64,000 nucleotides of DNA from Pedobacter miscanthi. GTDB taxonomy: Bacteria > Bacteroidota > Bacteroidia > Sphingobacteriales > Sphingobacteriaceae. The stretch covers positions 1 to 64,000 of the forward strand of contig NZ_QNQU01000033.1 in the NCBI RefSeq assembly GCF_003315595.1. The letters are read 5' to 3'. Below the pieces are notes generated by a model. It searched no databases, was not told the origin of the DNA, and saw nothing but the letters and a program-made list of their open reading frames with translations. Position 1 is the first letter of the stretch. Each line of letters starts with the position of its first letter. Of the stretch, positions 8,848 to 17,811 are shown one piece after another. The translations under genes were made by a program, and so were the position numbers.

Positions 8848-10008
8848 ATGACCGAGCCTAAACAACGATTACTTTCGCTAGATTTTTTTAGGGGATTAAC
8901 TGTAGCTGCAATGATTTTAGTAAATAATCCGGGCAGCTGGGGTCATATTTATGCTCCTTTAGAGCATGCCGAATGGAATGGCTGTACGCCCACCGATCTT
9001 ATTTTCCCGTTCTTTTTGTGGATTGTTGGTGTATCCATCGCTTTTGCCATGAGCAGCAGCAAAGCTGATCCAGCCACACATCAAAAAACAATTATCAAGG
9101 CTGTTAAACGTGGTATCATTCTGTATTTACTCGGTTTCTTTTTGGCTATTTTCGGCAAAATCATCAGTGCCATTATCGATGGTAACGCTATATGGGAAGC
9201 TTTCCAAACGGTTAGGTTATTGGGTGTACTCCAAAGGATAGGCATCGTTTTCATCATCAGCAGCATCATATTTCTTAAAGCTTCCAACAAAACCATTTTC
9301 AAAACATTCATTGTAATCCTCGCCGTTTACTGGGCATTAATGACATTTATCCCCGTTCCCGGCGTAGGTTATCCCAATATGGAAAAAGAAACAAATTTAG
9401 CGGCCTGGATAGACCGTGGAATTTTAACCGAAGCACATACCTGGGCCTCTTCAAAAACATGGGATCCTGAAGGTATTTTAAGTACATTACCAGCGGTAGG
9501 CACTTGCCTTTTTGGTATTCTCGTTGGCGTTTGGATGCGCAGGAAAGATGTAGACAATCCAACCAAAGTAGCCTGGCTTTTTACCACGGGCATTACGGCC
9601 GTTATTTTGGGCTTACTCTGGGATTTACAGTTCCCGATTAATAAGGCATTATGGACAAGTTCTTATGTGCTCTACGCTGGCGGATTGGCCTCCATTGGCT
9701 TAGCACTTTGTTATTGGATAATCGATGTGCAGGGCTATAAAAGATTTACCACACCATTTGTGGTGTATGGCGTAAATGCCATCACGGTTTTCTTTTTGGC
9801 GGGATTGGCTCCGCGGGTACTCAACCTGATCCAGCTCACCAAACCTGACGGCACTAAAACCGGTTTGTTGGTCAGGTTTTACGAAACCTATTATACCCCG
9901 TTTTTTAGTCCGATAAATGCCTCGCTGGTGTGGGCCATTACCTATGTACTGGGCTTTTATGTGCTGTTATATTTTATGTATAAAAAGAACATTATAATTA
10001 AGGTTTAG
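8848..10008 (+). CDS. NagX/HGSNAT-type membrane acyltransferase
   Basis: A 386-residue polytopic inner-membrane protein related to heparan-alpha-glucosaminide N-acetyltransferase and bacterial NagX (DUF5009/COG4299). Seen: the N-terminal signature RLLSLDFFRGLTVAAMILVNNPGSWGH-type segment (two parts, residues 7-16 and 20-33), TDLIFPFFLWIVGVS (49-63), and around ten hydrophobic membrane segments through the C-terminus. Relatives in amino-sugar loci are proposed to acetylate or transport glucosamine-type sugars, and the neighbours here (NagB-like, AnmK, LacI) agree with that. It is followed by the LacI-family gene after 28 bases on the same strand, so the two probably form an operon. Confidence 0.85.
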   Translation: MTEPKQRLLSLDFFRGLTVAAMILVNNPGSWGHIYAPLEHAEWNGCTPTDLIFPFFLWIVGVSIAFAMSSSKADPATHQKTIIKAVKRGIILYLLGFFLAIFGKIISAIIDGNAIWEAFQTVRLLGVLQRIGIVFIISSIIFLKASNKTIFKTFIVILAVYWALMTFIPVPGVGYPNMEKETNLAAWIDRGILTEAHTWASSKTWDPEGILSTLPAVGTCLFGILVGVWMRRKDVDNPTKVAWLFTTGITAVILGLLWDLQFPINKALWTSSYVLYAGGLASIGLALCYWIIDVQGYKRFTTPFVVYGVNAITVFFLAGLAPRVLNLIQLTKPDGTKTGLLVRFYETYYTPFFSPINASLVWAITYVLGFYVLLYFMYKKNIIIKV

Positions 10009-10036
10009 TAATTTTACGCATTATTGAACCTAACTA

Positions 10037-11053
10037 TTGAAAAAGAAGACAACCATATACGATATTGCCAAAGCCTTGAATATTACGGTATCAACCGTTT
10101 CGAGGGCGTTAAGTGGCTTCCCGGCCATAAGCGATACCACAAGAAAGGCCGTGGTAGACATGGCGAAAAAATTAAACTATAGTCCAAACAAACTTGCTTC
10201 GGCCTTAAAATCGGGCAAAACCTATATTATCGGCGTAATTGTACCCAGTGTACAGGCCCATTTTTTTGCTTCGATTATCCACTGTATTGAAGATGGACTA
10301 AAAGACAGCGGTTACCGGGTAATTATCTATCAATCTAATGAATCGGTAGAGAACGAGATTAACGGGGTAAGAACATTGCTGGAAGCGCAGGTAGACGGCA
10401 TTATGGCCTCTTTATCTTTAGAAACTACAGATGTTTCGCACTTTAACGAAATTATCGAACAGAATAAACCCCTTATATTATTCGATCGTGTAAATACCGG
10501 TTTAAAAGTACCCACCATTACCCTTGATGATTTTAATGCGGGATACATCGCCACCAAACATTTAATTGATAAGGGTTTTAAAAAAATTGCTTTTGTAACC
10601 ACGGCCCGGCAGGTTAAAATTTTTAACGACCGTTTAGAGGGTTACAAAAAAGCACTTTCAGATCATAATTTCCCTGTTATAAACGAACATATTGTTTTGG
10701 GTGGTTTATCCATTAAAGACGGTCGCTTTGGTGCTGGTAAACTGATGCGTGCCAACAAACCCGACGCCATTATTGCCGGAGATGATTTTACAGCCCTGGG
10801 TGTGATCCAAAAACTTAAAGAGATCAATGAAACACCACCGGAAATTGGGGTGATCGGCTTTGCCAACGAGGCTTTCTCAGCATACATTACGCCAAGCCTG
10901 TCTACCATCGATCAGCACGCTGCGCAAATGGGCAAAGAATGTGCTAAGATGTTCCTTAAAATGATCAGTCAACAGCATCCTTATGACAAAATCGAGCATG
11001 TTGTACTCAACCCAAGCATTATTGAAAGGGAATCGACGGATAAGAGAGGTTAA
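10037..11053 (+). CDS. LacI-family transcriptional regulator
   Basis: A 338-residue LacI/GalR repressor-type protein. The helix-turn-helix begins at the very N-terminus (TIYDIAKALNITVSTVSRAL, residues 5-24), followed by the hinge helix region (NKLASALKSGKT) and a periplasmic-binding-protein-like sugar-sensing domain to the end. The start codon is TTG at 10037: the DNA-binding domain requires residues from position 5 on, and no in-frame ATG lies near. It follows the NagX-like gene by 28 bases. By context it may control the amino-sugar genes around it, and the CAAACGTTTG palindrome at 5932 is a candidate operator. Both statements are inference. Confidence 0.92.
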   Translation: MKKKTTIYDIAKALNITVSTVSRALSGFPAISDTTRKAVVDMAKKLNYSPNKLASALKSGKTYIIGVIVPSVQAHFFASIIHCIEDGLKDSGYRVIIYQSNESVENEINGVRTLLEAQVDGIMASLSLETTDVSHFNEIIEQNKPLILFDRVNTGLKVPTITLDDFNAGYIATKHLIDKGFKKIAFVTTARQVKIFNDRLEGYKKALSDHNFPVINEHIVLGGLSIKDGRFGAGKLMRANKPDAIIAGDDFTALGVIQKLKEINETPPEIGVIGFANEAFSAYITPSLSTIDQHAAQMGKECAKMFLKMISQQHPYDKIEHVVLNPSIIERESTDKRG

Positions 11054-11061
11054 AATAAACG

Positions 11062-11285
11062 GCGTCATCTCGACTGAAGCATAGCGGAATGGAGAGATCT
11101 ATCTTGCATAAAAGACCCTGAAACAAGTTCAGGGTGACGATGCGCTTGGGAGCTCTACCTCAAGATAGATCTTAATAAAAAGGGGCGTCATTGCGAGGAG
11201 GAACGACGAAGCAATCTTACAACAATCGCTATAATCCATATTTTAAAGATTGCTTCGCCGGCTGAAAAGCCTTCTCGCAATAACG
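11062..11285. repeat. Composite intergenic palindromic repeats (GTCATCTCGA type, CAGGGT type, CATTGCGAGG type)
   Basis: Three repeat modules fill this gap. At 11064-11172 there is a GTCATCTCGACTG... element with AGATCTATCTT/AAGATAGATCT arms, interrupted by ACCCTGAA...TTCAGGGT (about 11114-11134). At 11185-11285 there is a ~100-bp MITE-like element: its left arm, GTCATTGCGAGGAGGAACG then ACGAAGCAATCTT, is complementary to the right arm AAGATTGCTTCG...CTTCTCGCAATAAC, around an AT-rich centre. A near-copy of the second module lies at 35942-36040. Confidence 0.7.
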
Positions 11286-11299
11286 TATATCCGTGACTT

Positions 11300-12844
11300 C
11301 TATTCCTTTGCCAAAGGCACCTCTATCCCAACAGGGCCGCTGGGTTCACTTTCATTTTTTAAACGATCGAGTGTGGTTACCAGGTAGCTGTAACGTTTTC
11401 CGCTTTCTACACTGGTATCAATAAAAGAAAGATAATCTTCAAAACTTATTTTGATGATATATTTAGGATCGAGTACCGAAATTTTTTCGCCTTCGCTAAA
11501 ACGGTAAATCACAAAACCCGAAGCCGTTTCGCCATCTTTAGCCTTTAACGGCAGCTGCCATTTTAAATGTACGCCATCTTTTAACGCATCGGCAGTTAAT
11601 GCCTGTGGTTCATTTGGTGGTACCTCATCCAGCCAGGGCATTTGTGGAGGCAAAGCCGGGTATTTATAAAAATCGTTTTTTAATGAGTCGCCAACTGCTT
11701 TTGCAACGGTACTTAATGATTTCGAACTAAAAAATACACTTCCCTGAATCCTGTTATTATCCCTCAGGTACCTGATCTGGTTCGGGATTTCGCTCAGATT
11801 TTTCCATGCGGCCTCTGCCCTTGAGTTTACCAGGTAAGCACCCTGACCAATGTACACATGCCTGCCATAAGTATTATTGCTCCACCAATCAACCAAAATG
11901 CCATAAGGTGCTACCCTGCGCGTAAACGTAAAATAAATCTGCGGATTGATATAATCTACCCATCCTTCCCTCACCCATTTACGGCTATCGGCAAAAAGTT
12001 CGGCATAATTGGATAAACCACTGGTGGCAGAGCCTTCGGGATCTTCATATTTATTTTTCCAGATTCCAAACGGACTGATCCCGAATTTTACCCATTTTTT
12101 ATAATGATGGATACTATCATCCAGCTGTTTAATCAGCAAATCGACGTTATTTCTACGCCAATCTTTAATATCAGAGAAATTATTAGGGTATTTATAAAAA
12201 GTATTGCCATCATTAATGGTTTGTCCCTCTACTTTATATGGATAAAAATAATCATCGAAATGGATTCCGTCAACATCATATCCTTTTACTACATCCAGAA
12301 TTACCTGTACAATATATTCCCTCACATCAGGAATGCCCGGGTCGAATTGTTTTTTGCCGCCATAAGTAAAAAACCAATCCGGATGTTTGCGGTAAACATG
12401 GTCTTCGCTCAATACTGCCGAACTGCTCATGCTTGCCCGGTACGGATTAAACCAGGCATGCAGTTCCATTCCCCTAAAATGTGCCTCTTTAATGGCAAAA
12501 GCCAGTGGATCGTAACCCGGAGCAGGTGCCAAACCCTGTTTCCCCATCAGCCATTGGCTCCAGGGCTCGCGCGATTTTGCATAAAAAGCATCAGCAGCAG
12601 GCCTAACCTGCAAAATAATGGCATTCATGCCCTGGCTTTTATGACGTTCTAAAATCCCGATCAGTTCCTGCTTCTGCTGATCGATACTTAAACCGGGTTT
12701 TGATGGCCAGTCGATATTGGTAACCGTAGCTACCCATACGCCTCTAAACTCCCTTTTTGGTGCAATTTTTGATAAAGGTTGTGCATTTAATATATAAGGT
12801 AGTACAGTTAAGGATAAAAGTGCGTATAGGAAGTTTTTAAGCAT
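11300..12844 (-). CDS. GHL10-type glycoside hydrolase (DUF187/YddW; DigH-like)
   Basis: A 514-residue exported glycosidase of the GHL10/DUF187 family. The E. coli member DigH cleaves glycan strands of denuded peptidoglycan. Seen: a signal peptide (about 1-21), the family opening REFRGVWVATVTNIDWPS from about residue 32, then QVRPAADAFY, DGIHFDDYFYPY (the region with acidic catalytic-type residues) and INPQIYFTFTR. A fibronectin-III-like C-terminal domain (about 415-510) starts at PPNEPQALTAD. It converges on the LacI gene, with a repeat-filled gap between. A cell-wall role fits the amino-sugar recycling genes upstream, but no experimental link is visible. Confidence 0.85.
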   Translation of the reverse strand: MLKNFLYALLSLTVLPYILNAQPLSKIAPKREFRGVWVATVTNIDWPSKPGLSIDQQKQELIGILERHKSQGMNAIILQVRPAADAFYAKSREPWSQWLMGKQGLAPAPGYDPLAFAIKEAHFRGMELHAWFNPYRASMSSSAVLSEDHVYRKHPDWFFTYGGKKQFDPGIPDVREYIVQVILDVVKGYDVDGIHFDDYFYPYKVEGQTINDGNTFYKYPNNFSDIKDWRRNNVDLLIKQLDDSIHHYKKWVKFGISPFGIWKNKYEDPEGSATSGLSNYAELFADSRKWVREGWVDYINPQIYFTFTRRVAPYGILVDWWSNNTYGRHVYIGQGAYLVNSRAEAAWKNLSEIPNQIRYLRDNNRIQGSVFFSSKSLSTVAKAVGDSLKNDFYKYPALPPQMPWLDEVPPNEPQALTADALKDGVHLKWQLPLKAKDGETASGFVIYRFSEGEKISVLDPKYIIKISFEDYLSFIDTSVESGKRYSYLVTTLDRLKNESEPSGPVGIEVPLAKE

Positions 12845-13047
12845 TATTTCTGTCTTATTTTTTATTCAGGTTGTGTGTTTTGTTAATTTGAATACAAACG
12901 AACATTAGCAAGTAAACGATTTTTTTTAAAAACTCTTATAAGTTTATTAAAAATTTTAATTTGCGCCTCCTAAATTAATTGTGTACCCCCATTTACCTAT
13001 GGAAGAACAAAAGTATATTAATTTAAAGAAGATACAGCGTTATTAAA
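12845..13047. other. Divergent intergenic region between the DigH-like and coiled-coil genes
   Basis: An AT-rich 203-base region that must hold promoters for both flanking genes. Only one-mismatch versions of TAnnTTTG are present (for example TTCGTTTG on the minus strand near 12895-12902, TTAATTTG on the plus strand near 12957). No hairpin or repeat stands out. Confidence 0.3.
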
Positions 13048-13950
13048 ATGGAACCACAAAAGATTAATAAGGGTGACAGGAACAAAATTTATTTCCTCGT
13101 TATCGTTATAGCGGCTTTAATCGGCACAAATGCTTACCTGTTTTTTAAAGACCGAAAGCAGAGTGAAAGGTTTGTAACGGTAAGTGCGGAAAAAGATAAG
13201 TTGAGGCTCGAGGTGGAAAAGATTGAGGTAGAGTTGGATAAGGTAAATGCTTTAAACCTCGATCTGAATGATAAACTGGTTGAGGAGCAGAAACTGGCCC
13301 GTGTTAAAATCGAAGAACTTAAAGCCTCTTTAGAAAAAGCACAGATTACCCAGGTGGAGCTAGACAAAGCCAACAAACAGATAAATGAACTTAAAACTTT
13401 TGTAAAAAGTTATAACGAACAGATTATCCAGCTGCAAAAAGATAACCTTTTTTTAAAAAATAGTCGCGATAGCCTGCAGAATACGCTTAAAAACATTAGC
13501 AACAAAGCTTCGAACCTGGAAAACGAAAACTCCAGTCTGAATGCAAAAGTTAAAACAGCAGCAGTATTAAAACTTCAATCGGCCGAAATTATCGCCTTCA
13601 GAACCAAATCGAGTGGCAAAAAAGTAGAAGTAACCCGCTCTTCAACGGCCGAAAAATTAAGTGTACGTTTCACCGTTATCCCTAACGAAATTGCAGAAAA
13701 AGGCCATCATAATATTTACCTGAGGGTATTTGATCCGGCAGGAAATTTACTCGCCGACGAAGGCAACCGTTTTGAAGCGGATGGACAGGAAATGCAGTAT
13801 AGCCACTCTATCTTTATCAATTATAATAACGATAACAGTACTTATGTTATCGACTGGGCCAACCCAAAGCCATTTATCAAAGGTATCTACACCGTAATTT
13901 TATATGCCGATGGCAATACGATGGGCAAAGCCCAGGTAGAATTGAGGTAA
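13048..13950 (+). CDS. Membrane-anchored coiled-coil protein of unknown function
   Basis: A 300-residue protein with one N-terminal membrane segment (about 13-32, IYFLVIVIAALIGTNAYLFF). A long heptad-rich coiled coil follows (about 40-175, rich in E, K, L and Q). The C-terminal region of about 120 residues looks globular (LSVRFTVIPNEIAEKGHHNIYLRVFDP onward, quoted in part) and has a beta-sandwich-like pattern. Similar proteins occur widely in Bacteroidota without an assigned role. It is transcribed alone and converges on the large kinase gene with 40 bases between stops. A periplasmic structural or scaffolding role is possible, but nothing in the sequence proves it. Confidence 0.75.
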   Translation: MEPQKINKGDRNKIYFLVIVIAALIGTNAYLFFKDRKQSERFVTVSAEKDKLRLEVEKIEVELDKVNALNLDLNDKLVEEQKLARVKIEELKASLEKAQITQVELDKANKQINELKTFVKSYNEQIIQLQKDNLFLKNSRDSLQNTLKNISNKASNLENENSSLNAKVKTAAVLKLQSAEIIAFRTKSSGKKVEVTRSSTAEKLSVRFTVIPNEIAEKGHHNIYLRVFDPAGNLLADEGNRFEADGQEMQYSHSIFINYNNDNSTYVIDWANPKPFIKGIYTVILYADGNTMGKAQVELR

Positions 13951-13990
13951 AAACCTGATCGTCTCCTATAAATCAAATACAATTTATTAT

Positions 13991-16900
13991 TTATGCCCTC
14001 GGGAAACTTAAATAAAAAGTCGTTCCCATATTGGCAACCGAGCTAAACTTAACCGTTCCGCCTGCATTTTCTACTGCCTGTTTTACAAAAGCAAGACCTA
14101 AGCCTGTACCCGATGTTTTGGTGGTAAAGTTGGGTACAAAAATCTTATCGTGCAGTGCCGGTGGGATACCTTTTCCATTATCTTTAATTTCGATATAAGC
14201 GTTTTGCTGATCCACATAAACAATAATGGTAATGCAGCAAAGTGATTCTTCATCAATGGCTTCGATGGCATTTTTAAGCAGGTTATTAAACGTTCGCAAT
14301 AACTGATCATGATCGGCCATCACCTCAATATCCCCGTCACTCTTATTGATCACATCGATGGTAACATTACCAGTGCTTTTAAATACTTCTCTTGCCTGCT
14401 CGATTACAGGAATTAATGATTGACGCTCCAGATTGGTATCGGGCATCTTCGCAAAATTGGAGAATTCGGAAGCAATTTTCGAGAGGCTGTCAATCTGTTC
14501 AATAAAAGATTTACTGAATTTGTTAAATTTCAGCTCAAAGTTCGGGTCTTTCTCTTTCCACGATTTTTCTAAAAGCTGTACGCCCAGTTTTAAAGGCGTT
14601 AAAGGATTTTTAATCTCATGTGCCACCTGTTTGGCCATTTCGCGCCAGGCACTTTCGCGCTCAGATCTGGCCAGTTTTAACGCACTGGCCTCCAGGGCCG
14701 AAATCATATTGTTATACTCCTTAATCAACACACCGATTTCATCATGCCTGCGCCAGATAATCGGCTCGTTGCGTTGCCCTATTTTGGTTTTACTGATACT
14801 TTCCTGTATAAATGTTAACGGGCTGGTGATCTGGTTAGCCAAAAACACAGCCAGTACGCCGATCGCCACAAAAACCAGGGCATAAATATTGATCAGGTTA
14901 CTTACAAAAAGTGCAATCTTATCGCTGTATTCTTCCTCGTTTGAGTAGTTTGGCAGGCCGATATAGGCTATTGTTTTGTTCTGTGCATTTCTGATAGGTG
15001 CATAAGCGGCAGCATAGGTTAGGTTGCCTATTTTTTCATTGGGGTTGATATATTCAGAACGATGTAAGTTATTTAAGGCTATATAGGCCAGCGGTCCCAT
15101 TTTCCGCCCGATAATTTTGTAATTGTAGAGTTTGGGATAAGTAGTCATAATCAGATTACCCCTCAAATCGTACAAATTCAAATCGGCATTATTGATATCG
15201 GCAAAATTATTAAAATCGGCTATAGCATTTTCATCATTCGAAATAATACCGTTATTAAAAACCTGTTTTTCAAAATTCTGCTGAACCTTACGGATCTTCT
15301 CTTTCAATAAATCCCCCTGCTGTCCACGATATTCGAGGTTCATATAATAGTAGGTTACCCAGCCTACAATTACCAGTGTAGCTACCACCGAAAGCACAAT
15401 TGAAACCTGGATCCGTGTTTTGTAAAGGATTTTATTGGCATTAATCATTAATGAGCGGTTTATGCTAAACCAGCCTATTTTATCGTCATCAAGGTTTTTA
15501 ATTAACCAGATCAATCCATAAAGCACTAAAGAGAAAATAATAAATACCAGAAAAAAGAACGATAATGCCGCTAAACGTTCTACATAATCTATTTTTTCTT
15601 TACTGATTACCACCATTTTACTGGCAGAGGGTTTATAAATTAAATGGCTGTAACGCAAATCGTTATCACTGGTGGTTACAAAATCATCCTTTTTACCTTT
15701 AAATATGCTGCCATCAAGCGGATAGGTATAATTTCCGGTCTGGTTAAGCAATTTGTTGTTATTATACAAAGCGATAGAATAACCCTTAAAATCCTTGTCT
15801 TTTGCCAGTTTCTGATCGCCCAGAAGATCGGGCAGGCGGTTGTTGTAATTATATGGCTTAGACCGGAGCTCGATAACCAGGGTGCCGAGCAGGTTACCGC
15901 GATCTACCACCGAAATGATCCCAAAATAATCCTGATAGCCAAAAGTATTGTTCACCTGGTAAAAGAAATTGGATCCGTCTATTTTAACTGAGCCTACCTC
16001 AACCAGTTCCTTATATTTATCAATAGGCGGACTATCGGCATTACCTATTTTCGCACCGGTTTTATCGTAAGGATAAATCTGATAATCATAACGGCTTAAA
16101 TAACCGTCGACATAATCTTTAATATGGTTTTTAAGTACAGCATAATTACCGGCACGGGCCTGATAAAAATAACGGGAAAGAAAATCATCCTTTACGAGTT
16201 CGTTACCCAGGCTACCCAGGGCCACAATGGCATTTGGGTCGTCAGAAGATTGTACCTTTTGTGCCAAAGGTTCGCGCAGGCTCCGTTCTTTAATATCCTT
16301 ATACCTGGTGTATTTAATTGAGGTATTGAAGGCCAGGCAGAAAAAAACAATGGCAAATAAACCGATCGAAAAATGTTTCTCTTTAAGATAAACCGCTCTG
16401 CCAACGATAAACAGTACCAGCGCGAAAACAATAAAAAAGGCGTTAAAATCAACAATCAGCTTATAGGTGAAAACCCCTGCAAAACCGATCAGGAAAATAA
16501 TCAGTCTTTCTTTATTGGTTACATTAAGCTGGCTGCTTACAGTTGCCGAAATAACGGTAATCAGGTAAATCTGGAACCATGCCAAACATAAAATCACAAT
16601 CCCAACCCAGCTGGTTCCACTCAGTTTAAGGATATTTACAATGTCGAAATTGATTTTGGAATTAAAAATAAGCCCGAAAAAGATGTCGTCAGTATCCCAA
16701 ACAATCTGCCCGATCAGCACCATTAAACCGGCCTGGATAAGGAGGCCAACAGCTTTATTTCTTTTAATCCACTCCGGAAATTTATACTGCTCTTTGTGGT
16801 TGTACATAAAAAGCAGCAGCCAGGTAAGTACAATTACGTTCAGCAGGAAATCGCCGAGTGAGGGCATCAGGAAATTATCGGCATAGATCCGCGGATCGAA

Positions 16901-17722
16901 CAGGTCAAGGATAAACCTGTGGTTAAACCAGCCGTAATACAAATCCGACAGGCGGAAAGCCAGAAAGAAAAAGAGCAGCAAAAAGGTTCCCCAGGCGATA
17001 TGTCCACGGCGTGCAATCAGCGAGCTTAGCGAGTTAAAAAACATGCAGATACACAACATCCCCGCAATAAACAGCCACAACTGCATACCCGAGTAATAAG
17101 TTTCGGCATAACCCGGCTTTACTTTTAACCCGAACAAAAATTTATTATCCAGGCTTTTTATTACGTAAACATCCTTATCGGTAAAGGAGGCAAAGGTTAA
17201 TAACTTTGAGGATGACAAAAGCGGGTCGATATCATTTTTAAAGTATTGCGTTTCTTTAAAAGGATACTGTGACTGGATGGCAATTAAAAAAATTAAGTTA
17301 AATCTGCCCTGAGTATGCTTAATAACCTCGTACCAGCCATTAGAAAAAAACAGTACCGAGCTGCCTTCCCTGATTGTACTTGGATCGATGTCGGAAATCT
17401 TAACTGTACTCCAATATTTCAGGTCGTTATTTTCGTAGGTTAACAGGTTTATACCGCTGTTTTTACGGTAGGTATTGATAAAATCGGTCGCATTTTTAGG
17501 GTTATGATGAAACTGCCTGGCCTTTGCTACCTGTTGTTTATCGGCAAGAAAAGCCTGCACCAATCTTTCTTTAGATAAGAGATTCTGCTGTATTTCTTCC
17601 GCATCATGTTCCAGCAATTCGCTTTTGGTTGTAAAACGGCTTAACGAAATAGACGTTACCATAAGGCAACAGCCCAAAACGAGCAATAGAAACCTAATTT
17701 TTACACCAAAGCTCATATTCAT
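13991..17722 (-). CDS. Large NtrY-like membrane sensor histidine kinase
   Basis: A 1243-residue sensor kinase, much longer than the usual 450-800. Order: one N-terminal membrane helix (about 9-27), an extracytoplasmic sensor region (to about 205), a block of about eight to nine membrane helices (roughly 210-470), a second extracytoplasmic region, another helix near 720-745, a third sensor region, a helix and HAMP domain near 950-1015, then the kinase core. The H-box HEIKNPLTP (His near 1033) is the form typical of NtrY kinases. The ATP-binding boxes DNGKGIP and TGLGLAFVKQAV are intact. No response regulator gene lies beside it, so it is an orphan in this window. Signal unknown. Confidence 0.9.
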   Translation of the reverse strand: MNMSFGVKIRFLLLVLGCCLMVTSISLSRFTTKSELLEHDAEEIQQNLLSKERLVQAFLADKQQVAKARQFHHNPKNATDFINTYRKNSGINLLTYENNDLKYWSTVKISDIDPSTIREGSSVLFFSNGWYEVIKHTQGRFNLIFLIAIQSQYPFKETQYFKNDIDPLLSSSKLLTFASFTDKDVYVIKSLDNKFLFGLKVKPGYAETYYSGMQLWLFIAGMLCICMFFNSLSSLIARRGHIAWGTFLLLFFFLAFRLSDLYYGWFNHRFILDLFDPRIYADNFLMPSLGDFLLNVIVLTWLLLFMYNHKEQYKFPEWIKRNKAVGLLIQAGLMVLIGQIVWDTDDIFFGLIFNSKINFDIVNILKLSGTSWVGIVILCLAWFQIYLITVISATVSSQLNVTNKERLIIFLIGFAGVFTYKLIVDFNAFFIVFALVLFIVGRAVYLKEKHFSIGLFAIVFFCLAFNTSIKYTRYKDIKERSLREPLAQKVQSSDDPNAIVALGSLGNELVKDDFLSRYFYQARAGNYAVLKNHIKDYVDGYLSRYDYQIYPYDKTGAKIGNADSPPIDKYKELVEVGSVKIDGSNFFYQVNNTFGYQDYFGIISVVDRGNLLGTLVIELRSKPYNYNNRLPDLLGDQKLAKDKDFKGYSIALYNNNKLLNQTGNYTYPLDGSIFKGKKDDFVTTSDNDLRYSHLIYKPSASKMVVISKEKIDYVERLAALSFFFLVFIIFSLVLYGLIWLIKNLDDDKIGWFSINRSLMINANKILYKTRIQVSIVLSVVATLVIVGWVTYYYMNLEYRGQQGDLLKEKIRKVQQNFEKQVFNNGIISNDENAIADFNNFADINNADLNLYDLRGNLIMTTYPKLYNYKIIGRKMGPLAYIALNNLHRSEYINPNEKIGNLTYAAAYAPIRNAQNKTIAYIGLPNYSNEEEYSDKIALFVSNLINIYALVFVAIGVLAVFLANQITSPLTFIQESISKTKIGQRNEPIIWRRHDEIGVLIKEYNNMISALEASALKLARSERESAWREMAKQVAHEIKNPLTPLKLGVQLLEKSWKEKDPNFELKFNKFSKSFIEQIDSLSKIASEFSNFAKMPDTNLERQSLIPVIEQAREVFKSTGNVTIDVINKSDGDIEVMADHDQLLRTFNNLLKNAIEAIDEESLCCITIIVYVDQQNAYIEIKDNGKGIPPALHDKIFVPNFTTKTSGTGLGLAFVKQAVENAGGTVKFSSVANMGTTFYLSFPRA

Positions 17723-17754
17723 ACACGATAAAGATATTAAATATTGCTAAAAAG

Positions 17755-17785
17755 CAACGCCATAAACTTGGGGCTTATGGCGTTG
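17755..17785. terminator. Hairpin between fabD and the NtrY-like kinase gene
   Basis: CAACGCCATAA (17755-17765) pairs perfectly with TTATGGCGTTG (17775-17785) across a 9-base loop. Located 27 bases past the fabD stop on the minus strand, it is a plausible fabD terminator, although the following U-run is poor (CTTTTTAGC). Confidence 0.45.
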
Positions 17786-17811
17786 GCATTATTATATTTT
17801 ACAAAACAAAG

